14,266 nucleotides of DNA, taken from positions 1 to 14,266 of the forward strand of contig JBGCED010000109.1 in the NCBI GenBank assembly GCA_045106055.1, in the 5' to 3' direction. Under the pieces are notes generated by a model. The model saw nothing but the letters and a program-made list of their open reading frames with translations, was not told the DNA's origin and ran no database searches. Below, in pieces: positions 7,481 through 14,266 of the stretch. A program made the translations under genes and the position numbers. The first letter of the stretch is position 1. Every line of letters starts with the position of its first letter. The stretch is from JBGCED01 sp045106055 (GTDB lineage Bacteria > Pseudomonadota > Alphaproteobacteria > CBDDJK01).

Positions 7481-7562
7481 TAATGGCGGCGTAAATCCCC
7501 ATGCCATTTAGTAATGGCGGCGTAGATCCCCAGCCATTTAGTAATGGCGGCGTAGATCCATG
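7472..7562. repeat. Three-copy tandem repeat covering the convergent MFS and msrP stop codons
   Basis: Three near-identical units begin with GCCATTTA at 7472, 7503 and 7533 (spacings 31 and 30). Each contains GCCATT, a 4-base loop (TAAT in unit 1, TAGT in units 2 and 3) and AATGGC, a perfect 6-4-6 hairpin, followed by GGCGTA and ATCC. Unit 1 supplies the MFS stop (7478-7480); unit 3 encodes the msrP C terminus DLRRHY and its stop. That end is normal for MsrP, so units 1 and 2 look like outward duplications of the msrP 3' end. The hairpins could stop or stabilize transcripts from both sides, though no T run follows. Confidence 0.9.
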
Positions 7563-8416
7563 CCATGATAAAGCCCCGCAATTTGATCATAGCCATTGAA
7601 TTTTAAGGTGGGTTGGCGTTTGGTGAAAAGCCCAGTGCCAATGATTCGTTCCGATGCTTGCGACCAACGCGGATGATCCACTTGTGGGTTTACATTGGCG
7701 AAAAACCCATATTCACGCGGATTTTGATCCGTCCAGCTGGTAAAGGGGCGTTTGCTAACCGCAGAGATTCGAATGATTGCCTTAATGCTTTTAAACCCAT
7801 ATTTCCACGGCACAACCAACCGCAAGGGTGCGCCATTTTGTTTGGGCAAAGGCTTACCATCAATGCCTGTTGCAAGCAGGGTTAGATCATGCGCGGCTTC
7901 ATCCACGCGCAACCCCTCGCGGTAAGGCCAATTTAAAACAGGATAACGGGTTCCTGGCATTTCAGCGGGGCGCAGCAAGCTTTCAAATTCAATATAATTT
8001 GCCTGATTCTGCAATCCATATTTATTTAATAGCGCGCTAAGCTTAATGCCTTCCCATGGCACAATTCTGGACCAGCCCTCAACACAGCGAAAGCGGTAAA
8101 GCCGCTGGTGGATTTCAAGATCGGATAGAACATCTTCAAGCTCAAAACGCCCTGTTTTGTCAAAAGCGCCCGATATTTCCACCTGCCATGGCGTAATGGT
8201 TAGATTTTGCGCAAGCCTTTGCGGGGCCTCCTTATCCGTAGAAAGCTCGTAATAATTATTATAATTGGTGATATGTTCAAACGGTGTCGCTTGAAGCATA
8301 TGATCATTCGCTTGCGCAGCTGATATGTTTGGGTGAAAATGACCATAAGCCCCCGCAGCAAAACTTGCCCCAGCGGAAAGCAGCAATTTTCGGCGTAAAT
8401 GATTGATTTTTTGCAT
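7538..8416 (-). CDS. msrP: Periplasmic protein-methionine-sulfoxide reductase, molybdopterin catalytic subunit MsrP (YedY)
   Basis: MsrP repairs oxidized methionine residues of periplasmic proteins using a molybdenum cofactor. The N terminus carries LRRKLLLSAGASFAAG (7-22), a twin-arginine signal for export in folded form. C111 in FRCVEGWS is the molybdenum ligand. VPWKYGFKSIK (202-212) and the closing GYDQIAGLYHGMDLRRHY are family signatures. At 292 aa it is somewhat shorter than E. coli YedY. A Shine-Dalgarno GAAGGA (8429-8434) is about 12 nt before the ATG. The heme membrane partner MsrQ, usually next in the operon, is not adjacent: the gene is flanked by a convergent MFS gene and a divergent ctpA. 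Its function is well supported; its electron donor is unknown. Confidence 0.95.
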   Translation of the reverse strand: MQKINHLRRKLLLSAGASFAAGAYGHFHPNISAAQANDHMLQATPFEHITNYNNYYELSTDKEAPQRLAQNLTITPWQVEISGAFDKTGRFELEDVLSDLEIHQRLYRFRCVEGWSRIVPWEGIKLSALLNKYGLQNQANYIEFESLLRPAEMPGTRYPVLNWPYREGLRVDEAAHDLTLLATGIDGKPLPKQNGAPLRLVVPWKYGFKSIKAIIRISAVSKRPFTSWTDQNPREYGFFANVNPQVDHPRWSQASERIIGTGLFTKRQPTLKFNGYDQIAGLYHGMDLRRHY

Positions 8417-8584
8417 TGGTTTTTAAAATCCTTCAATGAGTTTAAACATTTAACAGACCATAACATAAAAAAAGCAGAATAAAGCTTAATTTTTTGTAAG
8501 ATTGGGATTTAACTATTGTAGAAATTCAATTATAAGTCCAAGTTAATAAATAGCTTCATTTTATAAGATTAGGAACAATCTGGC
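8417..8584. promoter_or_regulatory. Divergent promoter region between msrP and ctpA
   Basis: This AT-rich 168-bp gap must carry promoters for both genes. For ctpA, a TATAAG (8531-8536) lies 17 bp after a weak TTTAAC (8508-8513); the AGGA ribosome site is at 8571-8574, 10 nt before the ATG. No clear msrP promoter or operator was recognised. Confidence 0.35.
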
Positions 8585-9904
8585 ATGTCTTTATTTCAGC
8601 TCAACCTTTATTCAAGCATCAAATCGCTATTATTCGGGTGTTTTGCCTTGGTGCTGATTGCGCCAGCAAACCATGTTAAGGCTGAAAGCGATCCAGAAGA
8701 AACCTTGGAATATCTTGAATTATTTGGCGAAGCACTAGAGCGGGTGCGCAAGGAATATGTCACGGAAAAAAGCGATAAAGCCTTAATTGAGGCTGCGATT
8801 GGTGGGATGCTGCGCTCGCTTGATCCGCATTCTGTCTATTTGAATGAAGATCGTTTTTCTGATCTTAAAACGGATTCGCGCGGTGAATTTGGCGGACTTG
8901 GGATCGAGGTTACTTTGGATGAAGCCTCAGGCGCGGTTAAGGTGGTAAGCCCGATTAATGGCACCCCTGCATCCAAGGCAAACATCAAATCCAATGATTT
9001 GATCATTGAAATTGACGGCAATATTGTAAATGGGATGAGCCTTTCGGATGCGGTTGATTTAATGCGCGGCAAGGTGGGCGAACCCATTACCCTTACCATC
9101 ATGCGCGGCGAAAAAGAACGCTTTGAAGTGACGATTATTCGCGATCATATTCGAATTAAATCTGTGCGCTTTCGCATGGAGGGCGATGTGGGCTATTTAC
9201 AAATTAATCGGTTTAACGGCAACGCAGAATCTGGGGTTATAAATGCGGTCAGACAACTTAAACGCAAATATGAGGGCGAGGAAGATAACAAAATTACGGG
9301 CTATATCATTGATATGCGTAATAATCCAGGGGGGTTATTAGATCAAGCTGTATCGATCTCTGATGTGTTCCTAGATCGCGGAGAGATCGTGTCAACGCGC
9401 GGACGCAACAATCAAGATACACAGCGTTTTCAAGCCCAAAAAGGTGATTTAACCGATGGTTTGCCCTTGATTGTGTTGATTAATGGCGGATCGGCTTCAG
9501 CGTCTGAAATTGTTGCAGGCGCGCTGCAAGACCATCGCCGCGCAATTATTCTTGGCACAAAATCATTTGGTAAGGGATCGGTGCAAACCATGATTCCTTT
9601 ATCCAATGATGGCGCAGCATTGAAATTAACAACCCAGCTTTATTATACGCCAAGCGGCAAATCCATTCAAGGCACAGGGATTGTGCCTGATATCTATGTG
9701 CCAACAGCAAAATTAGAGGTTTTGGAAAATCCTGGTGAAATTGCGGAACGCGATTTGCCTGGCGCAATCATTAATGTTGATGAAGTTGAACCAAAACAAG
9801 AGGATTCTGATGCCGCAAATAATTCAAGCACGGATGATCAGGATTATCAGCTTCAGCGCGCATTAGATGTTATGAAAGCCATTTCTATTGTTCAACAAGG
9901 CTAG
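8585..9904 (+). CDS. ctpA: C-terminal processing peptidase CtpA (S41 family serine protease)
   Basis: Carboxyl-terminal processing proteases trim or degrade envelope proteins, often cell-wall hydrolases. Residues 1-33 form a Sec signal peptide ending VKA before ES. A helical N-terminal segment is followed by a PDZ domain (about 100-185, starting GEFGGLGIEV). The S41 catalytic core covers about 195-375. The Ser-Lys dyad is intact: S305 in GGSASASEI and K330 in SFGKGSVQ, with Q334, the same spacing (25 and 29 residues) as in well-studied CtpB. A variable acidic tail (about 395-420) ends in a short helix. The 439-aa length is typical. It is followed 83 bp later by the yibQ-like gene, a pairing common in Alphaproteobacteria. 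Its adaptor and substrates cannot be seen. Confidence 0.95.
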   Translation: MSLFQLNLYSSIKSLLFGCFALVLIAPANHVKAESDPEETLEYLELFGEALERVRKEYVTEKSDKALIEAAIGGMLRSLDPHSVYLNEDRFSDLKTDSRGEFGGLGIEVTLDEASGAVKVVSPINGTPASKANIKSNDLIIEIDGNIVNGMSLSDAVDLMRGKVGEPITLTIMRGEKERFEVTIIRDHIRIKSVRFRMEGDVGYLQINRFNGNAESGVINAVRQLKRKYEGEEDNKITGYIIDMRNNPGGLLDQAVSISDVFLDRGEIVSTRGRNNQDTQRFQAQKGDLTDGLPLIVLINGGSASASEIVAGALQDHRRAIILGTKSFGKGSVQTMIPLSNDGAALKLTTQLYYTPSGKSIQGTGIVPDIYVPTAKLEVLENPGEIAERDLPGAIINVDEVEPKQEDSDAANNSSTDDQDYQLQRALDVMKAISIVQQG

Positions 9905-9987
9905 ATTAAGAACGCGCCAACATAAATTGTTAAAGCAGCTTTTCTATTTTGTTCATTTGAAGCTGCGCTAAAGGGTGATGCTCTATC
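9905..9987 (+). other. ctpA to yibQ-like intergenic hairpin
   Basis: GCAGCTT (9935-9941) and AAGCTGC (9960-9966) can form a 7-bp stem with an 18-nt loop. No T run follows, so it is unlikely to be a full terminator. The ribosome site AAGGG (9971-9975) for the next gene lies just after it, 12 nt before the ATG. Confidence 0.3.
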
Positions 9988-11598
9988 ATGTCCATACCGC
10001 CATCCGATCGTCAAACCTTGGGCAGTCGCACGCTTGCGGTAGATGAAGATATTAATGGCAATATTATTAATTCCCCGCAAAATTCGGATTCTGCTTCGGC
10101 TGAACAATCAGCATCCGCGCCTGATTCAGCAGATGATTTTGATGCCATATCACCATTTCTAGACAAAGAGTCCGCAGATTCTGAATCGGGCAATAAAACC
10201 CAAGCGCAGCTGCTGCTTGAAGAAGATCCAATCGTTAGCATGGTTGCCAGCTCCGATGATGCGGACGCTGTTTTTGACCCAGATTTTCTAAACCGTTTTG
10301 AAATAGAAGAGCGCAGCTGGTGGGAGCGCACCTTTATTGATAAGCCCGCCAATATGATCTTATTATGCCTTTATGGCGGGGTGTTTGTCTTTGTTGTTGG
10401 CTTGGGACTTTACGCTTTTTTTGGGCATGTGCCAACCATGGAAGAACAGCTTGCCAATCGCCCCAGCGTTTATATTGATCCCGCCAGAATAGAGATCGTG
10501 CGCGAAACAACGCCAATTGCAGAAGAAACACCCGCCGCAGAAGAAACATCAACCGCAGAAGCATCTGCTGACGCACAAGCAAATGAATTGGCACAAGATG
10601 AAGCCTTAGCACCAGCGGCTGATCCGCAAACGGCTTCCCCAGCGGCTGAACCCCGCCAGGAATTAGCCCAAAATAACAATCAAGATGGGCGGGTGAGCAT
10701 TTCCAGACAATCCCCGATTGAATATGGCAGCACCGAAGAAGTTGCCTTAATCGGCGGGGATATTCAAGATCAATTTGCCAATCGGCTAACCCAAGCCCCA
10801 ATTTTGGATGTTAGCGAATCCTATCAAAATGCCGTTCTGCCCGTTAAGGGCGCGCTGGGTCAAACGCCGTTTGAACTTTATGCACGCCCTGCATCCATTC
10901 CAGATGGTTTTGTGCCAATTGCCGTGGTGATGCTTAACCTTGGCATGAACCAGATGATGAATGAACTTGCCTTGAAGCTGCCAGGGGATGTAACCTTGGG
11001 CTTTGTGCCTTACGGCAAGAATGTTGCCGATTGGGCAGGGCAAGCCCGCCGCAATGGCCATGAAACCGCGTTGTTTTTACCGATACAGCCCAAGGATTAT
11101 CCTTTAAGCGATTCAGGGCCAAATTCACTGGTGCGCGGGCTTGATGCAACTGAAAATTTGGAGCGTTTAAAATGGGTATTGTCGCGCATGACAGGCTATT
11201 CCAGCCTGATCATCCAAGATGGCGGCGTGTTTAAGGATCAAACAGCGCAGCTGGCAACCCTATTATCCGATCTTGCGGGGCGCGGGCTTGCTGTAACGCT
11301 GATGGATCAAGCTGCGTCGGAATTTCAAAACAGCTTAAGAGCGCAAGCCGTTCCCTTGGCATCATTTGATTTAATGCTGGATCAAGCCCTAAGCCGTACC
11401 AGCTTTATGCAGCAATTATTAAATGCCGAGATTGAGGCAACGACCAAAGGCAGCTATTTAATTGGGGTAAGCGCATATCCAAATAATGTGCAGCGTTTGC
11501 GCGAATGGTATCGTAATTTAGCGGCGCAGCGGATTGCACTTGTCCCCTTATCCGCGCTTATTCGCTATCGCAGCGATAATATCGCGCCAAATGGTTGA
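9988..11598 (+). CDS. YibQ-like divergent polysaccharide deacetylase family protein (DUF610), probably without deacetylase activity
   Basis: A 536-aa inner-membrane-anchored protein. Residues 1-115 are an acidic Ser/Asp-rich cytoplasmic region, 121-147 a single transmembrane helix, and 150-300 an Ala/Glu/Gln-rich linker presumably in the periplasm. The domain at about 308-530 fits the divergent deacetylase fold: IAVVMLNLGM (311-320), VTLGFVPYG (335-343), GHETALFLPIQP (357-368), RGLAVTLMDQ (432-441) and a closing TIM-barrel-like strand set. The metal-binding positions of related proteins are replaced: the usual DD of the first strand reads LN here, and the late His-rich motif reads GVSAYP (493-498). 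The family is linked to envelope or peptidoglycan processing, and ctpA upstream supports that. It may act as a binding or scaffold protein. Confidence 0.75.
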   Translation: MSIPPSDRQTLGSRTLAVDEDINGNIINSPQNSDSASAEQSASAPDSADDFDAISPFLDKESADSESGNKTQAQLLLEEDPIVSMVASSDDADAVFDPDFLNRFEIEERSWWERTFIDKPANMILLCLYGGVFVFVVGLGLYAFFGHVPTMEEQLANRPSVYIDPARIEIVRETTPIAEETPAAEETSTAEASADAQANELAQDEALAPAADPQTASPAAEPRQELAQNNNQDGRVSISRQSPIEYGSTEEVALIGGDIQDQFANRLTQAPILDVSESYQNAVLPVKGALGQTPFELYARPASIPDGFVPIAVVMLNLGMNQMMNELALKLPGDVTLGFVPYGKNVADWAGQARRNGHETALFLPIQPKDYPLSDSGPNSLVRGLDATENLERLKWVLSRMTGYSSLIIQDGGVFKDQTAQLATLLSDLAGRGLAVTLMDQAASEFQNSLRAQAVPLASFDLMLDQALSRTSFMQQLLNAEIEATTKGSYLIGVSAYPNNVQRLREWYRNLAAQRIALVPLSALIRYRSDNIAPNG

Positions 11599-11634
11599 TT
11601 GTTTGGCGTAAAAGCTTCATAAAAGTGAATGCTT
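11585..11634 (+). terminator. Two hairpins at the 3' end of the yibQ-like gene (weak terminator candidate)
   Basis: CGCCAAA (11585-11591) pairs perfectly with TTTGGCG (11602-11608), spanning the stop codon. A second stem, AAGCTTCA (11612-11619) with TGAA and GCTT (11626-11634, one bulged T), follows. Only a short ATATTT comes after, so termination is likely partial at best. The dctM gene starts 41 bp further on. Confidence 0.3.
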
Positions 11635-11675
11635 ATATTTCAACATAAAAATTTAACCTTGAATGCTGGTGATTT

Positions 11676-13079
11676 ATGACGACATTGCAAATTGGCTTAA
11701 TGGTAACAGGCTTGCTGCTTATTCTGGTCGTGCTGGGGATGCGCGTTGCCTTTGCGGCTGCATTTTGCGGGCTGGTGGGGCTTATCTGGATATTCTGGGC
11801 AAAGCGCGGCTATGATGGCGATCAGTTTTTCTGGGCGATTGAGGTTGCGGTTAAGACCGCAGGGCAAGTGCCGCATTCCAAAATATCCAGCCAAGCATTA
11901 TCGCTTATTCCAACCTTTATTTTAATTGGTTTCTTGGCATATCATGCGGGGCTTACCAAGGCATTATTCAAAGCTGCCAAATGCTGGGTTGGGTGGCTGC
12001 CAGGCGGGCTTGGCGTTGCAACGGTGTTTGCATCGGCGGGCTTTGCTGCTGTTTCTGGTGCATCGGTTGCAACCTCTGCGGTGTTTGCGCGGGTTGCGAT
12101 CCCTGAAATGCTACGGGTCAATTATGCAAAAAGCTTTGCGGCGGGGGTGGTGGCAGCGTCAGGCACATTGGCATCGCTGATCCCGCCTTCTGCGATTTTG
12201 GTGATTTATGCGATTATTGTTGAACAGGATGTGGGGCGTTTGCTGCTGGCGGGCTTTTTGCCTGGGGCGTTTTCAGCTTTGGTTTATGCCGCGTTGGTGA
12301 TTGGGATGGCATCCTTTTGGAAGGGGCTTGGCCCACCTGTTACAGGCTATAGCTGGCGCGAGCGCTTTCAATCGCTGCCAGGGGCATTGCCGATTTTTGC
12401 GGTGATTTTAATCATTATCAGCTTTATTTATAACCCCTTTGGCGGGGATGCGTTTGGCACGCCGACCGAAGGCGGTGCGATTGGGGCATTTATCATCTTT
12501 TTGCTGGCATTGGCGCGCGGGATGCGCTGGAAGGAATTTAAAGAAGCATTATTGGAAACCGCAAAATTATCAGTGATGATCTTTGCGGTGATTTGGGGCG
12601 TATTAATTTATGTGCGATTTTTGGGCTTTGCCGATTTGCCAGGTGCATTTTCGCTATGGCTATCATCCTTGGATCAAAGCCCAATGATCAGCCTGATTAT
12701 GATTCTGTTATGCTATGCCATATTGGGCATGTTTATGGATGCGATCGGGATGCTGGTGCTAACCTTGCCGATTGTCTATCCTGCGATCATTGCGTTAAAT
12801 GGCGGGGCAGATGTCACGGCTGCCCAAAGCGCGTTTGGCATGGATGCGCTTAGCCTTTCCATCTGGTTTGGGATTATTGTTGTTAAAATGGCAGAATTAT
12901 GTTTGATCACCCCGCCAATAGGCTTGAATTGTTTTATTGTGGCTGGGGTGCGCCCTGACATATCGGTGCAGCAGGTATTTCGCGGCACAAGCCCGTTTTT
13001 TGTTGCCGATGCGCTGACCATTGCGGGGCTGATTGCATTCCCGCAAATTGTGTTGTTTTTGCCTAATTTATTGAAATAG
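11676..13079 (+). CDS. dctM: TRAP transporter large permease subunit (DctM family)
   Basis: This is the transmembrane transport subunit of a Na+-driven tripartite (TRAP) importer, usually for organic acids. Family motifs are clear: AGFAAVSGASVATSA (121-135), SGTLASLIPPS (162-172), TEGGAIGAF (264-272), GMFMDAIGMLVLTLP (351-365) and ITPPIGLNCFIVAG (411-424). At 467 aa it is a little longer than the common 425-430. The extra length includes a soluble loop near 43-70 rather than a fused DctQ, since no extra four-helix block precedes the M domain. No DctP binding protein or DctQ small permease lies nearby; the flanks are the yibQ-like gene and a hydrolase. The substrate cannot be deduced. The partner genes may lie elsewhere or the gene may be a remnant, but the reading frame is intact. 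Confidence 0.92.
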   Translation: MTTLQIGLMVTGLLLILVVLGMRVAFAAAFCGLVGLIWIFWAKRGYDGDQFFWAIEVAVKTAGQVPHSKISSQALSLIPTFILIGFLAYHAGLTKALFKAAKCWVGWLPGGLGVATVFASAGFAAVSGASVATSAVFARVAIPEMLRVNYAKSFAAGVVAASGTLASLIPPSAILVIYAIIVEQDVGRLLLAGFLPGAFSALVYAALVIGMASFWKGLGPPVTGYSWRERFQSLPGALPIFAVILIIISFIYNPFGGDAFGTPTEGGAIGAFIIFLLALARGMRWKEFKEALLETAKLSVMIFAVIWGVLIYVRFLGFADLPGAFSLWLSSLDQSPMISLIMILLCYAILGMFMDAIGMLVLTLPIVYPAIIALNGGADVTAAQSAFGMDALSLSIWFGIIVVKMAELCLITPPIGLNCFIVAGVRPDISVQQVFRGTSPFFVADALTIAGLIAFPQIVLFLPNLLK

Positions 13080-13102
13080 AAAACCGTTAAAGGAACATAA
13101 AT

Positions 13103-13957
13103 ATGACCTTAAAAGATACAATTTTTGTCCTTATTCATGGATCATGGCATGGGGGCTGGGCGTGGCATTTTGTGCAGGATGAATTGCTGAAACAAGGCTA
13201 TGTCTCGATTGCGCCCGATCTGCCGCAATCTGGGTTTAAGGCAAGCCTGCCCGCAAGCCATCAACAGCTTGATTTTGATATGGATAAATTTATCCAAGAA
13301 CCTTCCGCAACAGCAAAGATTACCATGCAGGATTTAACCGATTGCACGCTGCAAGCGATTGATCAAGCATGGGCGCTTGATCCTAAGCAGGTGGTGGTGG
13401 TTGGGCATTCCATGGGCGGGATGCCATTAAGTTTTGCGGGATGCGCTGCGCCTGAAAAAATATCAAAATTGGTCTATCTTGCGGCAATTACGCCAACTGC
13501 GCAGCGATCCGCCATGGATTATTTAAAGCTGGAAGCGCAGCAGCAAGATTCGCTGCTATCCAGCCTTTATCTGGGCAATCCCAAGAAAATTGGCGCGCTG
13601 CGGATTAATCCGCGTTGGTTTGATGCTGAATATCAAGCAAAAATAAAACAGGCGCTTGCTGCCGATATTGACGATCAAAGCTGGTCAAATATGGTTGAAA
13701 GGCTTACCCCTGATGCGCCCGCCAGCATTTACCGCGAACAGCCTGTTTTTAGCGATGCGTTTCACCTTATTCCCAATCATCATGTGATTTGCAGCCACGA
13801 TCAAGCGCTTGTCCCCGCTTTGGGGCAAGCAATTTATGATGATATGGCGCAATCTGCCCATGATATATGCCTTCATTCACTTACAAGCGCCCATGAACCG
13901 ATGCTAAGCATGCCCGCCCAGCTTGCATCCCTTTTCATAGACATCGCCGAAGGGTGA
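13103..13957 (+). CDS. Alpha/beta hydrolase (esterase-like)
   Basis: A 284-aa cytoplasmic alpha/beta-fold hydrolase with no signal peptide. The oxyanion region LIHGSWHGGWAW (10-21), the nucleophile elbow GHSMGG with S103, an acid candidate D233 in CSHDQALVP, and H264 in TSAHEPMLS make a complete catalytic triad. HGSWHGGW and the late SHDQALVP-type motif resemble the group that includes bacterial esterases and plant methyl esterase or hydroxynitrile lyase proteins. The likely reaction is ester hydrolysis; the substrate is unknown. It starts 23 bp after dctM with AAAGGA upstream of the ATG, so both are probably on one transcript. It could process an imported ester, but this rests on adjacency alone. 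Confidence 0.88.
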   Translation: MTLKDTIFVLIHGSWHGGWAWHFVQDELLKQGYVSIAPDLPQSGFKASLPASHQQLDFDMDKFIQEPSATAKITMQDLTDCTLQAIDQAWALDPKQVVVVGHSMGGMPLSFAGCAAPEKISKLVYLAAITPTAQRSAMDYLKLEAQQQDSLLSSLYLGNPKKIGALRINPRWFDAEYQAKIKQALAADIDDQSWSNMVERLTPDAPASIYREQPVFSDAFHLIPNHHVICSHDQALVPALGQAIYDDMAQSAHDICLHSLTSAHEPMLSMPAQLASLFIDIAEG

Positions 13958-13990
13958 TGATATCGCAAAAAACAACGCGCAGCATTTAAA

Positions 13991-14166
13991 GCGCACAAGC
14001 GTGCGCCATCGCCAGTGCGATGTAAGCCTGCACGGCGTGTGAGTGCGTAAACAGTTTCAAGCGCGACTGAGCGCCGCCGATAGTTCGGCGTAAGCCTGCA
14101 CGGCGTGTGAGTGCGTAAACAGCTTCAAGCGCGACTGCATTTTTCAAGCCCGCGACTGCGGGTCGC
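13991..14166 (+). repeat. Structured tandem repeat region of chained short hairpins
   Basis: Two 48-bp direct repeats (14022-14069 and 14090-14137, one mismatch at 14055/14123) lie 68 bp apart. Each is preceded at the same offset by a perfect 6-4-6 hairpin: CATCGC-CAGT-GCGATG (14007-14022) and CGCCGA-TAGT-TCGGCG (14075-14090). The stems differ at three pairs, all with compensating changes. Another perfect hairpin, GCGCAC-AAGC-GTGCGC (13991-14006), abuts the first, and GCGC-GACTGA-GCGC (14061-14074) abuts the second. A partial repeat (from 14143) ends in CCCGC-GACT-GCGGG (14149-14162). This may be a structured RNA, a palindromic repeat family or protein-binding array. I do not recognise it. 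Confidence 0.85.
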
Positions 14167-14180
14167 TGCTATTTTATTTT
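14149..14180 (+). terminator. Possible terminator after the hydrolase gene
   Basis: The GC-rich hairpin CCCGC-GACT-GCGGG (14149-14162) is followed, after a few bases, by the T-rich stretch TATTTTATTTTAT. It could end the dctM-hydrolase transcript, but the T run is not directly adjacent and the hydrolase stop lies almost 200 bp upstream. Confidence 0.35.
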
Positions 14181-14266
14181 ATCGCATTTTTAAACGCAAA
14201 ACCGCGTGCATCACCTAGGTGAGCGCAAATAAAAAAGTCCACTTTTGCTAAAATGCTAGTGCAGCG
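14167..14266. other. Right-edge non-coding stretch with a 12-bp palindrome
   Basis: A perfect palindrome TCACCTAGGTGA lies at 14211-14222, followed by a hairpin AAAAGT-CC-ACTTTT (14233-14246). On the minus strand one frame is open from the window edge to a TAA at 14174-14176 (30 codons), too short to call a gene. No promoter or RNA gene could be assigned; the stretch may be the flank of a gene beyond the window. Confidence 0.4.

Noticed and set aside
10334..10801. 155-aa minus-strand open frame
   Set aside because: Lies opposite the linker of the yibQ-like gene, whose Ala/Glu-rich codons create antisense open frames; composition is not protein-like and no ribosome site is evident.
14022..14137. 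CRISPR-like pair of 48-bp repeats with a 20-bp interval
   Set aside because: Only two copies, repeats are longer than usual, the interval contains a perfect hairpin matched by one before the first copy, and no cas gene is present.
14174..14266. Minus-strand open frame of 30 codons entering from the window edge
   Set aside because: Too short to exceed chance, no recognisable motif, and it contains the 12-bp palindrome; it may be a gene end but cannot be supported.

Overview
The window looks like a chromosomal segment of a moderate-GC alphaproteobacterium. The strongest taxonomic marker is a PopZ-type polar organizing protein, a family essentially confined to Alphaproteobacteria. A CtpA peptidase followed by a YibQ-like 'divergent polysaccharide deacetylase' is also a familiar alphaproteobacterial pair. 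The solitary flavocytochrome c sulfide dehydrogenase flavoprotein and the TRAP permease would suit a marine lineage such as SAR116, but that is a guess. No phage, transposase, CRISPR array, rRNA or tRNA gene was seen.

Layout. (1) The window opens with the last 45 codons of a + strand gene, probably dnaE, ending in a strong bidirectional terminator (197-236). (2) A minus-strand block at 267-4633 holds pyruvate kinase and a TrkH potassium transporter, 9 bp apart and probably co-transcribed, followed by fccB, which has its own predicted promoter with a perfect palindrome in the spacer. (3) A divergent promoter region (4634-4815) leads into + strand genes for an A-type iron-sulfur carrier, PopZ and an MFS transporter. 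(4) The convergent minus-strand msrP gene meets the MFS gene in a three-copy tandem repeat (7472-7562) that contains both stop codons. (5) From a second divergent region (8417-8584) run ctpA, a yibQ-like gene, a TRAP large permease gene (dctM) and an alpha/beta hydrolase gene. (6) The last 309 bases hold no convincing gene. They contain two 48-bp direct repeats, each preceded by a perfect 6-4-6 hairpin. The two hairpin stems differ in sequence but both pair completely, which is the clearest sign of an undescribed structured element here.

How the genes fit together. Most are housekeeping or envelope functions: glycolysis, potassium uptake, Fe-S assembly, cell-pole organization, periplasmic proteolysis and periplasmic repair of oxidized methionine. 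Several redox and transport proteins lack their usual partner next door: FccB without FccA, MsrP without MsrQ, and DctM without DctP/DctQ. The pyruvate kinase carries the residue set of K+-independent enzymes even though it sits next to a potassium transporter gene. No dedicated new multi-gene system was recognised; the novelty lies in the repeats, the fccB promoter and the unpaired genes.
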